From contig JAPWAE010000004.1 in the NCBI GenBank assembly GCA_041432705.1, positions 62,001 through 126,000 on the forward strand: 64,000 bases of DNA, read 5' to 3'. Shown piece after piece: positions 40,499 through 47,741 of the stretch. Under the pieces are notes generated by a model that was not told the origin of the DNA, did no database searches, and worked only from the letters and a program-made list of their open reading frames with translations. Position numbers and translations under genes: made by a program. The DNA comes from Pauljensenia sp018375675 (GTDB lineage Bacteria > Actinomycetota > Actinomycetes > Actinomycetales > Actinomycetaceae). How positions within the stretch are numbered: position 1 is the first letter of the stretch; every line of letters begins with the position of its first letter.

Positions 40499-41251
40499 AT
40501 GAGCTGGATCGATGACCCGTGGATGGGTTTTGATACCGAGACGACGGGCGTGCGCGCACTCAAGGACCGCCTCGTCACCGCCGCGCTGGTGCTGCGCATC
40601 GACGGCGCCTCCTACCGCAGCGGGGTCAGCGCCCCCGATCAGGTGGCCACGTGGCTGACCGACCCGGGCATCGAGATCCCGGAGCAGGCCACGGCTGTCC
40701 ACGGCATCACGACCGAGCAAGCGCGCCGCGACGGCCGCCCCATTGAGGAGGTCCTCCACGAGCTTGCTGGTTCCATCGTCGAGCACTGGCTGCGCGGCTA
40801 TCCGGTCGTCGCCTTCAACGCGACCTACGACATCACGCTGGTGAACCAGGAGCTGCGCCGCCACCGCCTGGGGTCTTTCGAGGAGCGCCTCGAGGGCGCG
40901 CCGATGCTGGTCGTCGACCCGCTCGTCCTGGATCGCAAGCTCGACCGCTTCCGCAAGGGCAAGAAGACGCTGACGGAGATGGCGCCGGTCTACGGGGCGG
41001 TTGCTTCCCCCGACGCTCATACGGCCGAGGTCGACGTAGCCATGACGCTCGACGTGCTCGCCGGCATGGTGGATAAGTACCCGCAGCTGGCATCGATGAG
41101 CGCCCTGGAGCTCATGGATTACCAGCTCCAGGCTCACCAGGATTGGGCCGAGGACTTCGAGAAGTACCTGCGCAAGCAGGGCAAGGACGCGAACATCGAT
41201 CGCGAGTGGCCTCAGATTACGCCGCGAGGCCGCGGCGACGACCAGGAGTAG
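40499..41251 (+). CDS. DnaQ-like 3'-5' exonuclease (DEDDh)
   Basis: A 250-residue protein from the ATG at 40499 (AGGAG nearby). Exo motif I is GFDTETTGV (about 9-17). VHGITTEQA gives the usual His-Gly-Ile after the first block. Exo II is VAFNATYDITLV (about 102-113), and Exo III is DAHTAEVDVAMTLDVL with the DEDDh His (about 168-183). All four acidic residues are present. Resembles stand-alone DNA polymerase III epsilon-like proteins of actinobacteria. C-terminal 40 residues are helical and charged. Proofreading or DNA repair is plausible but unproven. Confidence 0.9.
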   Translation: MSWIDDPWMGFDTETTGVRALKDRLVTAALVLRIDGASYRSGVSAPDQVATWLTDPGIEIPEQATAVHGITTEQARRDGRPIEEVLHELAGSIVEHWLRGYPVVAFNATYDITLVNQELRRHRLGSFEERLEGAPMLVVDPLVLDRKLDRFRKGKKTLTEMAPVYGAVASPDAHTAEVDVAMTLDVLAGMVDKYPQLASMSALELMDYQLQAHQDWAEDFEKYLRKQGKDANIDREWPQITPRGRGDDQE

Positions 41252-41308
41252 AAAAGCGACAGGCGGGGGTCGGCGGATGCCGGCCTCCGTTTTCGTTGAC
41301 TCTCGGAT

Positions 41309-41358
41309 GCCACCAGCGTGGAGGGCACCGGCGGGGCCGCGGCCTGGCCGGGCTTCGG
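41309..41358. repeat. GC-rich dispersed repeat, copy 1
   Basis: Starts GCCACCAGCGTGGAGGGC and continues with a GGCGGGGCCGCGGCCTGG core to GCCGGGCTTCG. Copies 2 and 3 are at 41875-41916 and 42111-42162. All three lie in the gene-free interval 41252-42331. Confidence 0.75.
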
Positions 41359-41430
41359 GACGACAACGCAGCCGCCCAATCAGGACGAGTACCGCTGGGC
41401 AATATCGCGGCTGAATCCTGCAGGTCATCC

Positions 41431-41506
41431 ACCAGTTAGGGAGCATTACACCAGTTAGGGAGCATTACACCAGTTGGGGAGCATTACACCAGTTAGGGAG
41501 CATTAC
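41431..41506. repeat. Four tandem 19-bp repeats ACCAGTTAGGGAGCATTAC
   Basis: Exact 19-bp period: 41431, 41450, 41469 (one base changed, TTGGGG) and 41488. Reverse complements occur in the first island at 3722-3764. No spacers, so not CRISPR. Confidence 0.9.
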
Positions 41507-41557
41507 ACCACCTCCGAAGTGGTGTAATACCCACCTAAGTGGTGTAACACCACTTAG
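41507..41557. repeat. Inverted units ending in the 23-bp palindrome
   Basis: ACCACCTCCGAAGTGGTGT is followed by a 23-bp palindrome (41535-41557; CTAAGTGGTGT-A-ACACCACTTAG). This is the exact reverse complement of 3676-3698. Confidence 0.85.
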
Positions 41558-41680
41558 CAACAAGTCTAAATGCGGCACGCATCCGGGTAAGGGACCATGT
41601 CGCGGGCGGCTCTGCTGCGACGCACAAGCAGGCGCGGTTACACCCACATAAGAAGCTGTAGCCACCGGCCGCCAGCTCAC

Positions 41681-41789
41681 ATCCGGATAGGTAACGAACA
41701 TCCGGATAGGTAACGAACATCCGGATAGCTTAATAACCTATCCAGATACGCATAACCTATCCGGATGCGCATAACCTATCCGGATAGCA
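41681..41789. repeat. Fold-back array of ATCCGGATAGGTAACGAAC units
   Basis: Three forward 19-bp units start at 41681, 41700 and 41719. They are followed by three inverted units (ATAACCTATCCGGATGCGC type) at 41733, 41752 and 41771. The 19-bp period equals that of the 41431 array, although the sequence differs. Confidence 0.85.
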
Positions 41790-41874
41790 CTGAGACAGGC
41801 AGCTAGCGAGGGCCCGGATGAACATCTGCCGCTCCGGGGGCGCGGTAAGGGCCGGACAGACACCAGCCACAACG

Positions 41875-41916
41875 CACCACCAGTGTGGAGGGCGCCGGGG
41901 GGGCCGCGGCCTGGTC
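41875..41916. repeat. GC-rich dispersed repeat, copy 2
   Basis: CACCACCAGTGTGGAGGGCG, then a G-run and GGCCGCGGCCTGGTC; immediately followed by the inverted-repeat element copy B. Confidence 0.7.
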
Positions 41917-41927
41917 TCCCACAAAAG

Positions 41928-42032
41928 TCGCATGCAATTCGATTGGGCAATGATTCAACAAAGTCTGAAAACATTGCAATTCCAACGCTGCAAGTTCATG
42001 GTTTGAAAAGGTCGCAGGGGAATTGCATGCGA
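41928..42032. repeat. Inverted-repeat element, copy B (TCGCATGCAATTC ends)
   Basis: TCGCATGCAATTC at 41928-41940 and its exact inverse at 42020-42032 enclose 79 bp. Same ends and almost the same size as copy A at 3320-3424. Confidence 0.7.
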
Positions 42033-42110
42033 AATTGGTGGGATCTCAGCAATTAGGTAGCGCAACGGCTAGGGAGTGAGGTGGGCCTGGCCAGGAAACG
42101 CATGCCACGA

Positions 42111-42162
42111 GCCACCAGTGTGGAGGGCGCCGGCGGGGCCGCAGGGCCTGGCCGGGCTTCGA
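42111..42162. repeat. GC-rich dispersed repeat, copy 3
   Basis: GCCACCAGTGTGGAGGGCGC through GCCGGGCTTCGAG. Between it and the transaldolase terminator lie only ACACCGGTGGCGCA repeats. No gene was seen in 41252-42331. Confidence 0.75.
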
Positions 42163-42286
42163 GCCGACGCGTCGAGCGAAGCTCGCGGCGCGGCCGGCGA
42201 GCGGGCGGGCGGGCCCGACGGCGCCCGGAACACCGGTGGCGCAGCCAGCAAAAACACCGGTGGCGCATCAGCAACGCGGGTATGTG

Positions 42287-42322
42287 AGAGGCCCAGAGGT
42301 GGAACACCACCCCCGGGCCTCT
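42287..42322 (-). terminator. Terminator of the transaldolase-like gene
   Basis: Outer stem AGAGGCCC/GGGCCTCT with an inner GGTGG-AACA-CCACC hairpin, 10 bp past the stop on the minus strand. Confidence 0.7.
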
Positions 42323-42331
42323 ACACAAGGC

Positions 42332-43021
42332 TCACTTTTCCTTGATGAGATCCAGCCACGTGCGGCGCTCGCCCACGAGGAAGCCGAAGTCGCGGTTCTG
42401 GTCCGCGATAGCGGCGTCGGTCGCCGGGTTCTTGATGAGCGCGGCCAGCACGTCGGGGGCGGCGGTGATGGCACCCACGCCCTGGCGGACCAGCTCAAGA
42501 ACCTGCTCGGAGTTCTTGAAAGACGCGGCCAGGACGTCAGCCTTCAGGTCGTACGAGCGCAGGGTGCGGTGGATTTCCGAGGCGACGCGCACGCCGTCGA
42601 TACCGTAGTTGTCCATGCGGTTGACGTAGGGGGCGACGTAGCGGGCACCGGCCTTGGCGGCCATGAAGCCCTGCATGGAGGAATGAATACCGGTCGCGGT
42701 CACCTGCATGCCTTCGCGCACGATACGCGGAATGGCGGCAAAGCCCTCGCGCGTGACGGGAAGCTTGATGAAGAGGTTGCCGCCGATCTCGCCGCGCAGC
42801 GCACGGGCCTCGGCGACCATGTCGTCGGCGCGCTGGGAGACGATCTGGACGTGCAGCTGGGCGCCGTCGGGCAGGAGCTGCTTGATGGCGTGGAGAACCT
42901 CGAGAGGTTCCTTGCCCTCGCGGTACAGGATCGTCGGGTTGGTCGTCACGCCGTCGATGGGCAGGTATTCCAGGGTCTTGGCGATGGAATCGACGTTCGC
43001 GTGATCGATGAGGATGAGCAT
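42332..43021 (-). CDS. Fructose-6-phosphate aldolase/transaldolase family protein
   Basis: 229 residues, the short TalC/FSA subfamily. LILIDHANVDSI opens the barrel with the conserved Asp. GVTTNPTIL, the Schiff-base Lys in LFIKLPVTREGF (about residue 84-94), TATGIHSSMQGFMAAKAGARYVAPYVNRMDN, and AASFKN follow. Forms or cleaves fructose 6-phosphate from dihydroxyacetone and glyceraldehyde 3-phosphate, or acts as transaldolase. The two activities are hard to tell apart from sequence. AAAGGAG lies upstream of the ATG at 43021. Monocistronic. Confidence 0.9.
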   Translation of the reverse strand: MLILIDHANVDSIAKTLEYLPIDGVTTNPTILYREGKEPLEVLHAIKQLLPDGAQLHVQIVSQRADDMVAEARALRGEIGGNLFIKLPVTREGFAAIPRIVREGMQVTATGIHSSMQGFMAAKAGARYVAPYVNRMDNYGIDGVRVASEIHRTLRSYDLKADVLAASFKNSEQVLELVRQGVGAITAAPDVLAALIKNPATDAAIADQNRDFGFLVGERRTWLDLIKEK

Positions 43022-43072
43022 CTGAGCAGCTCCTTTGCGGTGTTGTGAGTTTTCGCACCCCTAGGATAGCGC

Positions 43073-43104
43073 GGGCGGGAGCAGCCCACCGACTGCTCCC
43101 GCCC
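43073..43104 (-). terminator. Terminator of guaB
   Basis: A 12-bp stem, GGGCGGGAGCAG/CTGCTCCCGCCC, with loop CCCACCGA. Confidence 0.8.
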
Positions 43105-43126
43105 ATTCCGAACGCTCTGTCTGCGA

Positions 43127-44650
43127 TTACCTCGCTGAAGAGGAGTGGTAGTTCGGCGCTTCCGTCGTCATCTGCACGTCGTGCGGGTGCGACTCGCGCA
43201 GGCCCGCACTGGTGATGCGCACGAAGCGACCGTTGGCCTTGACCTGGGAGATCGTGGAGGCACCCAGGTAGAACATGGTCTGGTGCAGGCCGCCGACGAG
43301 CTGGTAGATGACCTGGGCGAGGGAACCGGTGTAGGGCACCTGGCCCTCGATCCCCTCGGGGACGATCTTGTCGTCGGAGGTGACGTCAGCCTGGAAGTAG
43401 CGGTCCTTGGAGTAGGACTTGCGCCCGCGCGAGCTCATCGCGCCGAGCGAGCCCATGCCGCGGTAGCGCTTGAACTGCTTGCCGTTGGTGAAGACGACCT
43501 CGCCCGGGGACTCCTCACAGCCGGCCAGCAGGGAGCCGAGCATGACGGTGTCAGCGCCGGCCACGAGGGCCTTGCCGATGTCGCCCGAGTACTGCAGGCC
43601 GCCGTCCGCGATGAGCGGGACGCCGGCGGGGCCGCAGGCCTTGGCGGCCAGGTGGATCGCGGTGATCTGGGGGACGCCGACGCCGGCGACGACGCGGGTC
43701 GTGCAGATCGAGCCGGGGCCCACGCCGACCTTGACGGCGTCGACACCCGCGTCGATGAGCGCCTGCGCACCCTCGGTCGTGGCGACGTTTCCGCCGATGA
43801 TGTCGATGCCCTCAAACGTCGGGTCGGCCTTGATACGGCGGATCATGTCGAGGGCAAGCTGGGCGCCGCCGTTCGCGGTGTCGACGACGAGGACGTCCAC
43901 GCCGGCCTCGGCCAGCGCGGTGGCGCGCTCCCAGGTGTCGCCCCAGTAGCCGACGGCCGCGCCGACGACGAGGCGTCCGCGCGAGTCCTTCGTAGCATTG
44001 GGGTACTGCTCGGTCTTGACGAAGTCCTTGACGGTGATGAGGCCGGTCAGGTGGTCGTTCTCGTCGACGATGGGCAGCTTTTCGACGCGATGCTCGGCCA
44101 GCAGGTGCTTGGCGTGCTCACGGGAGATGCCGACCTGGCCGACGACGAGGCGATCACGCGGGGTCATGCAGTCGCGCACGCGCAGGGTGGCCCACTCGTC
44201 CTGGGGGACGAAGCGCAGATCGCGGTTCGTGATGATGCCCAGGAGGGTGCCGTCCTCGTTCACGACGGGCAGGCCGGAGACGCGGTAGTGGCCGCAGAGG
44301 CTGTCGAGTTCGTCGATGGTGGCATCCGGGCCGACGGTCACCGGGTCCTCGACCATGCCGGATTCGGAGCGCTTGACCTGGCGGACCTGCGCGGCCTGTT
44401 CCTCGATGGAGAGGTTGCGGTGGAGGATGCCGATGCCGCCCTGGCGGGCCATGGCGATGGCCATGCGCGCCTCGGTGACGGTGTCCATGGCGGCGGACAG
44501 GAGCGGGATGCGCAGCGAAATGTTCTTCGTCAGGCGACTGCTCGTGTCAACGGATGAAGGAACGACGTCCGTGAGCTCGGGTAGGAGTAGGACGTCGTCG
44601 TAGGTGAGGCCGGTCAGGCCGAAAGGATCATGTGTAGCGAGTTCTCCCAT
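43127..44650 (-). CDS. guaB: Inosine-5'-monophosphate dehydrogenase
   Basis: Oxidises IMP to XMP with NAD, the committed step of GMP synthesis. 507 residues. TIM barrel with LTYDDVLLLPELTDVVPS and MDTVTEARMAIAMARQGGIGILHRN. Two CBS domains are inserted at about 100-220. The catalytic Cys is in GVGPGSICTTRVVAGVG. Then GGLQYSGDIGKALVAGADTVMLG and the mobile flap MGSLGAMSSRGRKSYSKDRYF. Start ATG 44650 with TACAAT exactly 6 nt upstream and no ribosome site, so leaderless. All catalytic residues are present, in contrast to guaB3. Confidence 0.98.
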   Translation of the reverse strand: MGELATHDPFGLTGLTYDDVLLLPELTDVVPSSVDTSSRLTKNISLRIPLLSAAMDTVTEARMAIAMARQGGIGILHRNLSIEEQAAQVRQVKRSESGMVEDPVTVGPDATIDELDSLCGHYRVSGLPVVNEDGTLLGIITNRDLRFVPQDEWATLRVRDCMTPRDRLVVGQVGISREHAKHLLAEHRVEKLPIVDENDHLTGLITVKDFVKTEQYPNATKDSRGRLVVGAAVGYWGDTWERATALAEAGVDVLVVDTANGGAQLALDMIRRIKADPTFEGIDIIGGNVATTEGAQALIDAGVDAVKVGVGPGSICTTRVVAGVGVPQITAIHLAAKACGPAGVPLIADGGLQYSGDIGKALVAGADTVMLGSLLAGCEESPGEVVFTNGKQFKRYRGMGSLGAMSSRGRKSYSKDRYFQADVTSDDKIVPEGIEGQVPYTGSLAQVIYQLVGGLHQTMFYLGASTISQVKANGRFVRITSAGLRESHPHDVQMTTEAPNYHSSSAR

Positions 44651-44656
44651 GGGCCA

Positions 44657-44662
44657 ATTGTA
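44657..44662 (-). promoter_or_regulatory. -10 element of guaB (leaderless)
   Basis: TACAAT on the minus strand, 6 nt before the ATG. Confidence 0.55.
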
Positions 44663-44750
44663 GGCGGTCGGTGGCGCTTTCGCGTCCTCGCCTCCACGTA
44701 CACCTCGAAGCCGGGCGTCGGGGGACGAGGCCGGGGCCCCTCAGGGACCG

Positions 44751-46025
44751 TCAGGAGGACGCGCTGCGGCTGGCCTGGGAGGCGTAGCGGGCGGCGGTCG
44801 CTCCGGTGACTGTGAGATGGATCGGGGCGGCGCCTCGTGCCAGCATGCGGGCGGCAGTAAGGGCGTCGGGGCGTCCCTCCCACACGAGCATGGAGACGGA
44901 GCCGTCAGGGGCGACCTCGTGGATCCAGCGGCCCATGCCGGCGCGCGCGTGGGAGTCGGCCCAGGCGATGGCACGGGCGTAGTCGACGGCGAAGTCCTCG
45001 GCGCGCGAGGGGTCCACGACCTCGGCGAGGACGCGGGCGGCGCTGGCTGCCTCACACACGACCCAGTGCATGCGTTGGGGGGCGGCGACGACGCCGGCGG
45101 GGTCGAGGGTATAGACGATGCCGCCCACCCCCTCGTTCGTCCATCCATCGGCGAGAGCGCGGTCGTAGAGGGCAGTCGCGGTGTCGATCATCCAGGGGCC
45201 GGGTTTTTCGCCCATGTGGGTGAGGATTGCGCAAGTCTGCCCGATGAGGCGGGCGGCCTTGAATCCGAGGCCGGGGAGCGTGTCGCCGGGACGGATGAGC
45301 TCGACGGGAGCCTGATCGGAGGAGGCGGGCAGGGGGCGCCATTCCTCGTCGTAGAGGTCAGGAAGGGCGAAGGCGCAGCGCGCGGCGATCTCGCCGACGA
45401 GGCGCAGGATCGAGCGCGCCCGGTCGAACCAGACGCGCTCCCCCGTCGCTTCCCAGGCAGCCAGGTAGGCCTGAGCAGTATCGAGGTTGGTGGAGAGGCG
45501 ACGCAGGGGCGACCGGAGGCCGGTCGCGGCCTCGATCTCTTCGCGCACGGCGCCGGCGCACGGGTCCCACCAGCGCTGATCCTGGTCCGTTTCGAGGTCG
45601 GCGAGCAGGTCGCGCGCGGCCTCGTGCCCGACCATGGCGGCAGCGGCAGCCGCACCGATCATCGCGGACTGCGCGCGCTGGGACAAAACCGCACGGGGAA
45701 CGGGGGTAGCGCTGTTCTCTGACGTGGGCACGACCTCGGCGTACCAGGAGCCGTTCGGCGCACGCAGGGGGCCTGCGAGGGCGGCCAGGCCATGGTCAAC
45801 GAGGTGTGCGGCCCCCTCAATGCCTCGCATCTGAGCGAGAGCAAAGACGTGGGTCATCCGGGCGCTGATGCGCGCGTCGAGGGGACGCCCGAGGTCAACC
45901 TGACCATCGGCGCGCAGGAAGGCAAAACCGACCCGCGCCTTCGACCGGGAAGCGAAGGCGACGAGCGCGTCAAAATCGGCGTCAAAAGCACGGCGCAGAT
46001 CTTCGTTGTTCCAGGGGGCGTTCAT
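44751..46025 (-). CDS. N-acylglucosamine 2-epimerase (AGE) family sugar isomerase
   Basis: A 424-residue alpha/alpha-barrel protein. RMTHVFALAQMRGIEGAAHLVDHGL (about 66-90) and WWDPCAGAVREE, LSTNLDTAQAYLAAWEATGE, LPGLGFKAARL, GGIVYTLDPAGVVAAPQRMHWVVCEAASAARVLAE (about 315-350) and GRWIHEVAPDGSV match the AGE superfamily, which includes sulfoquinovose, mannose and cellobiose epimerases. The catalytic His pair (HVFALA and RMHWVVCE) is present. AGGAG precedes the ATG at 46025. The longer in-frame start (46055) lacks support. Substrate unknown. Mannose or a sulfosugar are the closest relatives by motif. Confidence 0.82.
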   Translation of the reverse strand: MNAPWNNEDLRRAFDADFDALVAFASRSKARVGFAFLRADGQVDLGRPLDARISARMTHVFALAQMRGIEGAAHLVDHGLAALAGPLRAPNGSWYAEVVPTSENSATPVPRAVLSQRAQSAMIGAAAAAAMVGHEAARDLLADLETDQDQRWWDPCAGAVREEIEAATGLRSPLRRLSTNLDTAQAYLAAWEATGERVWFDRARSILRLVGEIAARCAFALPDLYDEEWRPLPASSDQAPVELIRPGDTLPGLGFKAARLIGQTCAILTHMGEKPGPWMIDTATALYDRALADGWTNEGVGGIVYTLDPAGVVAAPQRMHWVVCEAASAARVLAEVVDPSRAEDFAVDYARAIAWADSHARAGMGRWIHEVAPDGSVSMLVWEGRPDALTAARMLARGAAPIHLTVTGATAARYASQASRSASS

Positions 46026-46142
46026 GACTGTTCTCCTGCCGGTACGTGCCTTCACGGTATCACCTGTCCAGGCACCGCGGGCGGAGGTGGGGGCCGCGTG
46101 CGCGCAGTTGAGGGCACAATTGCGCGCGAGCCGTCACAGACG

Positions 46143-47063
46143 TCAGGAGCGGCCGACGAGTTCCAGGTCTGCCTGGGGTGCGAGGAGGGCGAGGGCCTCC
46201 TCGACGCAGGCGCTGATGGTGCGCACGCGCTGCACCTGGGGCGAGAGGATCTCGGGGGCATCCGCGCCGACCATGATCATAGGCACTCCGTATCGTGCGA
46301 CGAGGTTTTCCACCGTTTGCGCACACACGTCACCGCATCCGAGGACGACGGTGAGGGCGGGCACGCCGGCGCGCACGTACTCACGGAAGCGTTCTGCGGT
46401 GCTGACACCACCGTAGTTTTCGCTGGAGAGCATGCGCACGTCGCAGCCGTACCAGGCCAGAGCGACGCCGATGACTTGGGCGGCGGTCTCGTGGAGCGAG
46501 TCGGAGATGAGCGCGACGCGGTCCCCTCCGACGAGGGAGCGGGCCGGGCGGGACTGGTAGACGGAGCGGCACACGCGCTGGAAGGCGTTGACCAGCATGA
46601 GGGCGGGCGCGCTACCAACGGGTTCGCCGCCCGGAGCGGAGCGCAGGGATTTGAGGGTCGGTTCGACGAATCGCGACCAGGTGTGGACGAGGCCGTGGCT
46701 GGCGACGGCGGCCTCGATCACTTCTTCGAGGCGATGGTAGTCGTCGGAGAGGGCGACGGAGCGCAGCTGGGCGGCGTTCGCCGGGCCTCGGCGAGGCAGG
46801 AGCGTACTTTCTGCAAGGGCGCGCTTGGCGGCCTCGGCGGCGGACATACCGGCACGCACGTGGTGGATCATGGCACGCAGACGGTCAACGTCCTCGGGCT
46901 GGTAGCGGCGTCGCTCGCCGGCTTCGCGCTGCGCGGGACCGAGGCCGTAGCGCCGTTCCCACGTGCGCAGGGTGGAGGGGGATACTCCCAGTTCATCGGA
47001 CACAGAGGACATGGTGCGGGAGCGGTCGGCGTGCGCCGACTGCGCCAGTATGGCTCGTGGCAT
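46143..47063 (-). CDS. MerR-type regulator with cobalamin-binding-like C-terminal domain
   Basis: A 306-residue protein from the ATG at 47063 (GGAGGGAG upstream). An N-terminal MerR winged helix (LGVSPSTLRTWERRYGLGPAQREAGERRRYQPEDVDRL, about 24-63) is followed by a four-helix/Rossmann region like the B12-binding module of CarH/LitR (about 90-300; ALISDSLHETAAQVIGVALAWYGCDVRML, VPMIMVGADAP). The usual B12 lower-ligand His of the DxHxxG motif is not seen (the loop reads SDSLHETAAQ), so it may not bind cobalamin. Next to the AGE gene (117 bp gap). Light, redox or sugar response cannot be decided. Confidence 0.8.
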   Translation of the reverse strand: MPRAILAQSAHADRSRTMSSVSDELGVSPSTLRTWERRYGLGPAQREAGERRRYQPEDVDRLRAMIHHVRAGMSAAEAAKRALAESTLLPRRGPANAAQLRSVALSDDYHRLEEVIEAAVASHGLVHTWSRFVEPTLKSLRSAPGGEPVGSAPALMLVNAFQRVCRSVYQSRPARSLVGGDRVALISDSLHETAAQVIGVALAWYGCDVRMLSSENYGGVSTAERFREYVRAGVPALTVVLGCGDVCAQTVENLVARYGVPMIMVGADAPEILSPQVQRVRTISACVEEALALLAPQADLELVGRS

Positions 47064-47271
47064 GTCCGCTCCCTCCGATCCTCGTCCGTACCTTGCTCTG
47101 ATTCTTGCGTGTTCGCAGCGCGCACGCCACAGGAAGGGATAGGACACTCACACCCAAGTTGTTCAAAAAGTTATTCACAATCTGTTCACTCTGCACGCCA
47201 TGCATTTCTCCACGTTTTAACAGCACGGGCACGCTCGATCTGAGAACTGGATCATAATTCGAGAAAGATCC

Positions 47272-47301
47272 TTGAATAACTACCGCACAAGTGTCTATTC
47301 T
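47272..47301 (+). promoter_or_regulatory. Promoter of whiB
   Basis: TTGAAT and TATTCT are 18 bp apart, with the start expected near 47308. It is followed by the palindrome GTGCCGA-AAGTA-TCGGCAC at 47314-47332 in the leader. The 290 bp between the MerR-type gene and whiB are otherwise AT-rich and empty. Confidence 0.45.
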
Positions 47302-47313
47302 TGCCGACATCGT

Positions 47314-47332
47314 GTGCCGAAAGTATCGGCAC
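47314..47332. promoter_or_regulatory. Palindrome in the whiB leader
   Basis: GTGCCGA and TCGGCAC are 7-bp arms with a 5-bp centre, between the promoter and the ribosome site. Could be an operator or RNA hairpin. Confidence 0.5.
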
Positions 47333-47355
47333 GACAGACATGAAGGAGGCACCCA

Positions 47356-47652
47356 ATGACTGACGTCTCCCGTCTGCCCGGACCCATGATCGACGCGTGG
47401 GAATGGCAGTACGAAGCGGCGTGCCGAGACCTGGACACCGAGCTGTTCTTCCACCCCGAGGGTGAGCGCGGCTCCACGCGCCGTCGCCGCGCGGCAAACG
47501 CCAAGGCGATCTGCGCGACCTGCCCGGTTATCGAGCAGTGCCGGTCCTACGCTCTGGCCGCCCAGGAGCCCTACGGCATCTGGGGTGGAATGACTGAAGA
47601 AGAACGACGCGAAGAGATCCGCTCCTCCGGACGCGGTCGCCGCGTCTCCTAA
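47356..47652 (+). CDS. WhiB-family iron-sulfur transcription factor
   Basis: A 98-residue protein. Four Cys residues for a [4Fe-4S] cluster: AACRDLD (about residue 22), then CATCPVIEQC (about 54-63). The turn GIWGGMTEEERRE and basic tail GRGRR follow, which is the DNA/sigma-binding part. AAGGAGG lies 7 nt before the ATG at 47356. WhiB proteins are restricted to Actinomycetota and bind the primary sigma factor. The spacing and tail fit WhiB1/WhiB2-like members, but the subtype is not certain. The long leader with a palindrome suggests regulation. Confidence 0.95.
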   Translation: MTDVSRLPGPMIDAWEWQYEAACRDLDTELFFHPEGERGSTRRRRAANAKAICATCPVIEQCRSYALAAQEPYGIWGGMTEEERREEIRSSGRGRRVS

Positions 47653-47741
47653 CGCGCATCCATTTTCCGGTGCGGCATCGCCACCGCGGTGCCGCACCTT
47701 TTTACTGCCCGCCACAACGCCCATCCTCTCCGGGAGCTCGC

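Noticed and set aside
41431..41789. CRISPR array
   Set aside because: The 19-bp units are contiguous with no spacers, change orientation, and no cas genes are near.
47171..47179. DnaA box TTATTCACA as replication origin
   Set aside because: A single near-match. No cluster of boxes and no dnaA, dnaN or gidA genes nearby.
47160..47355. Riboswitch before whiB
   Set aside because: Apart from one short palindrome no known aptamer pattern could be recognised.
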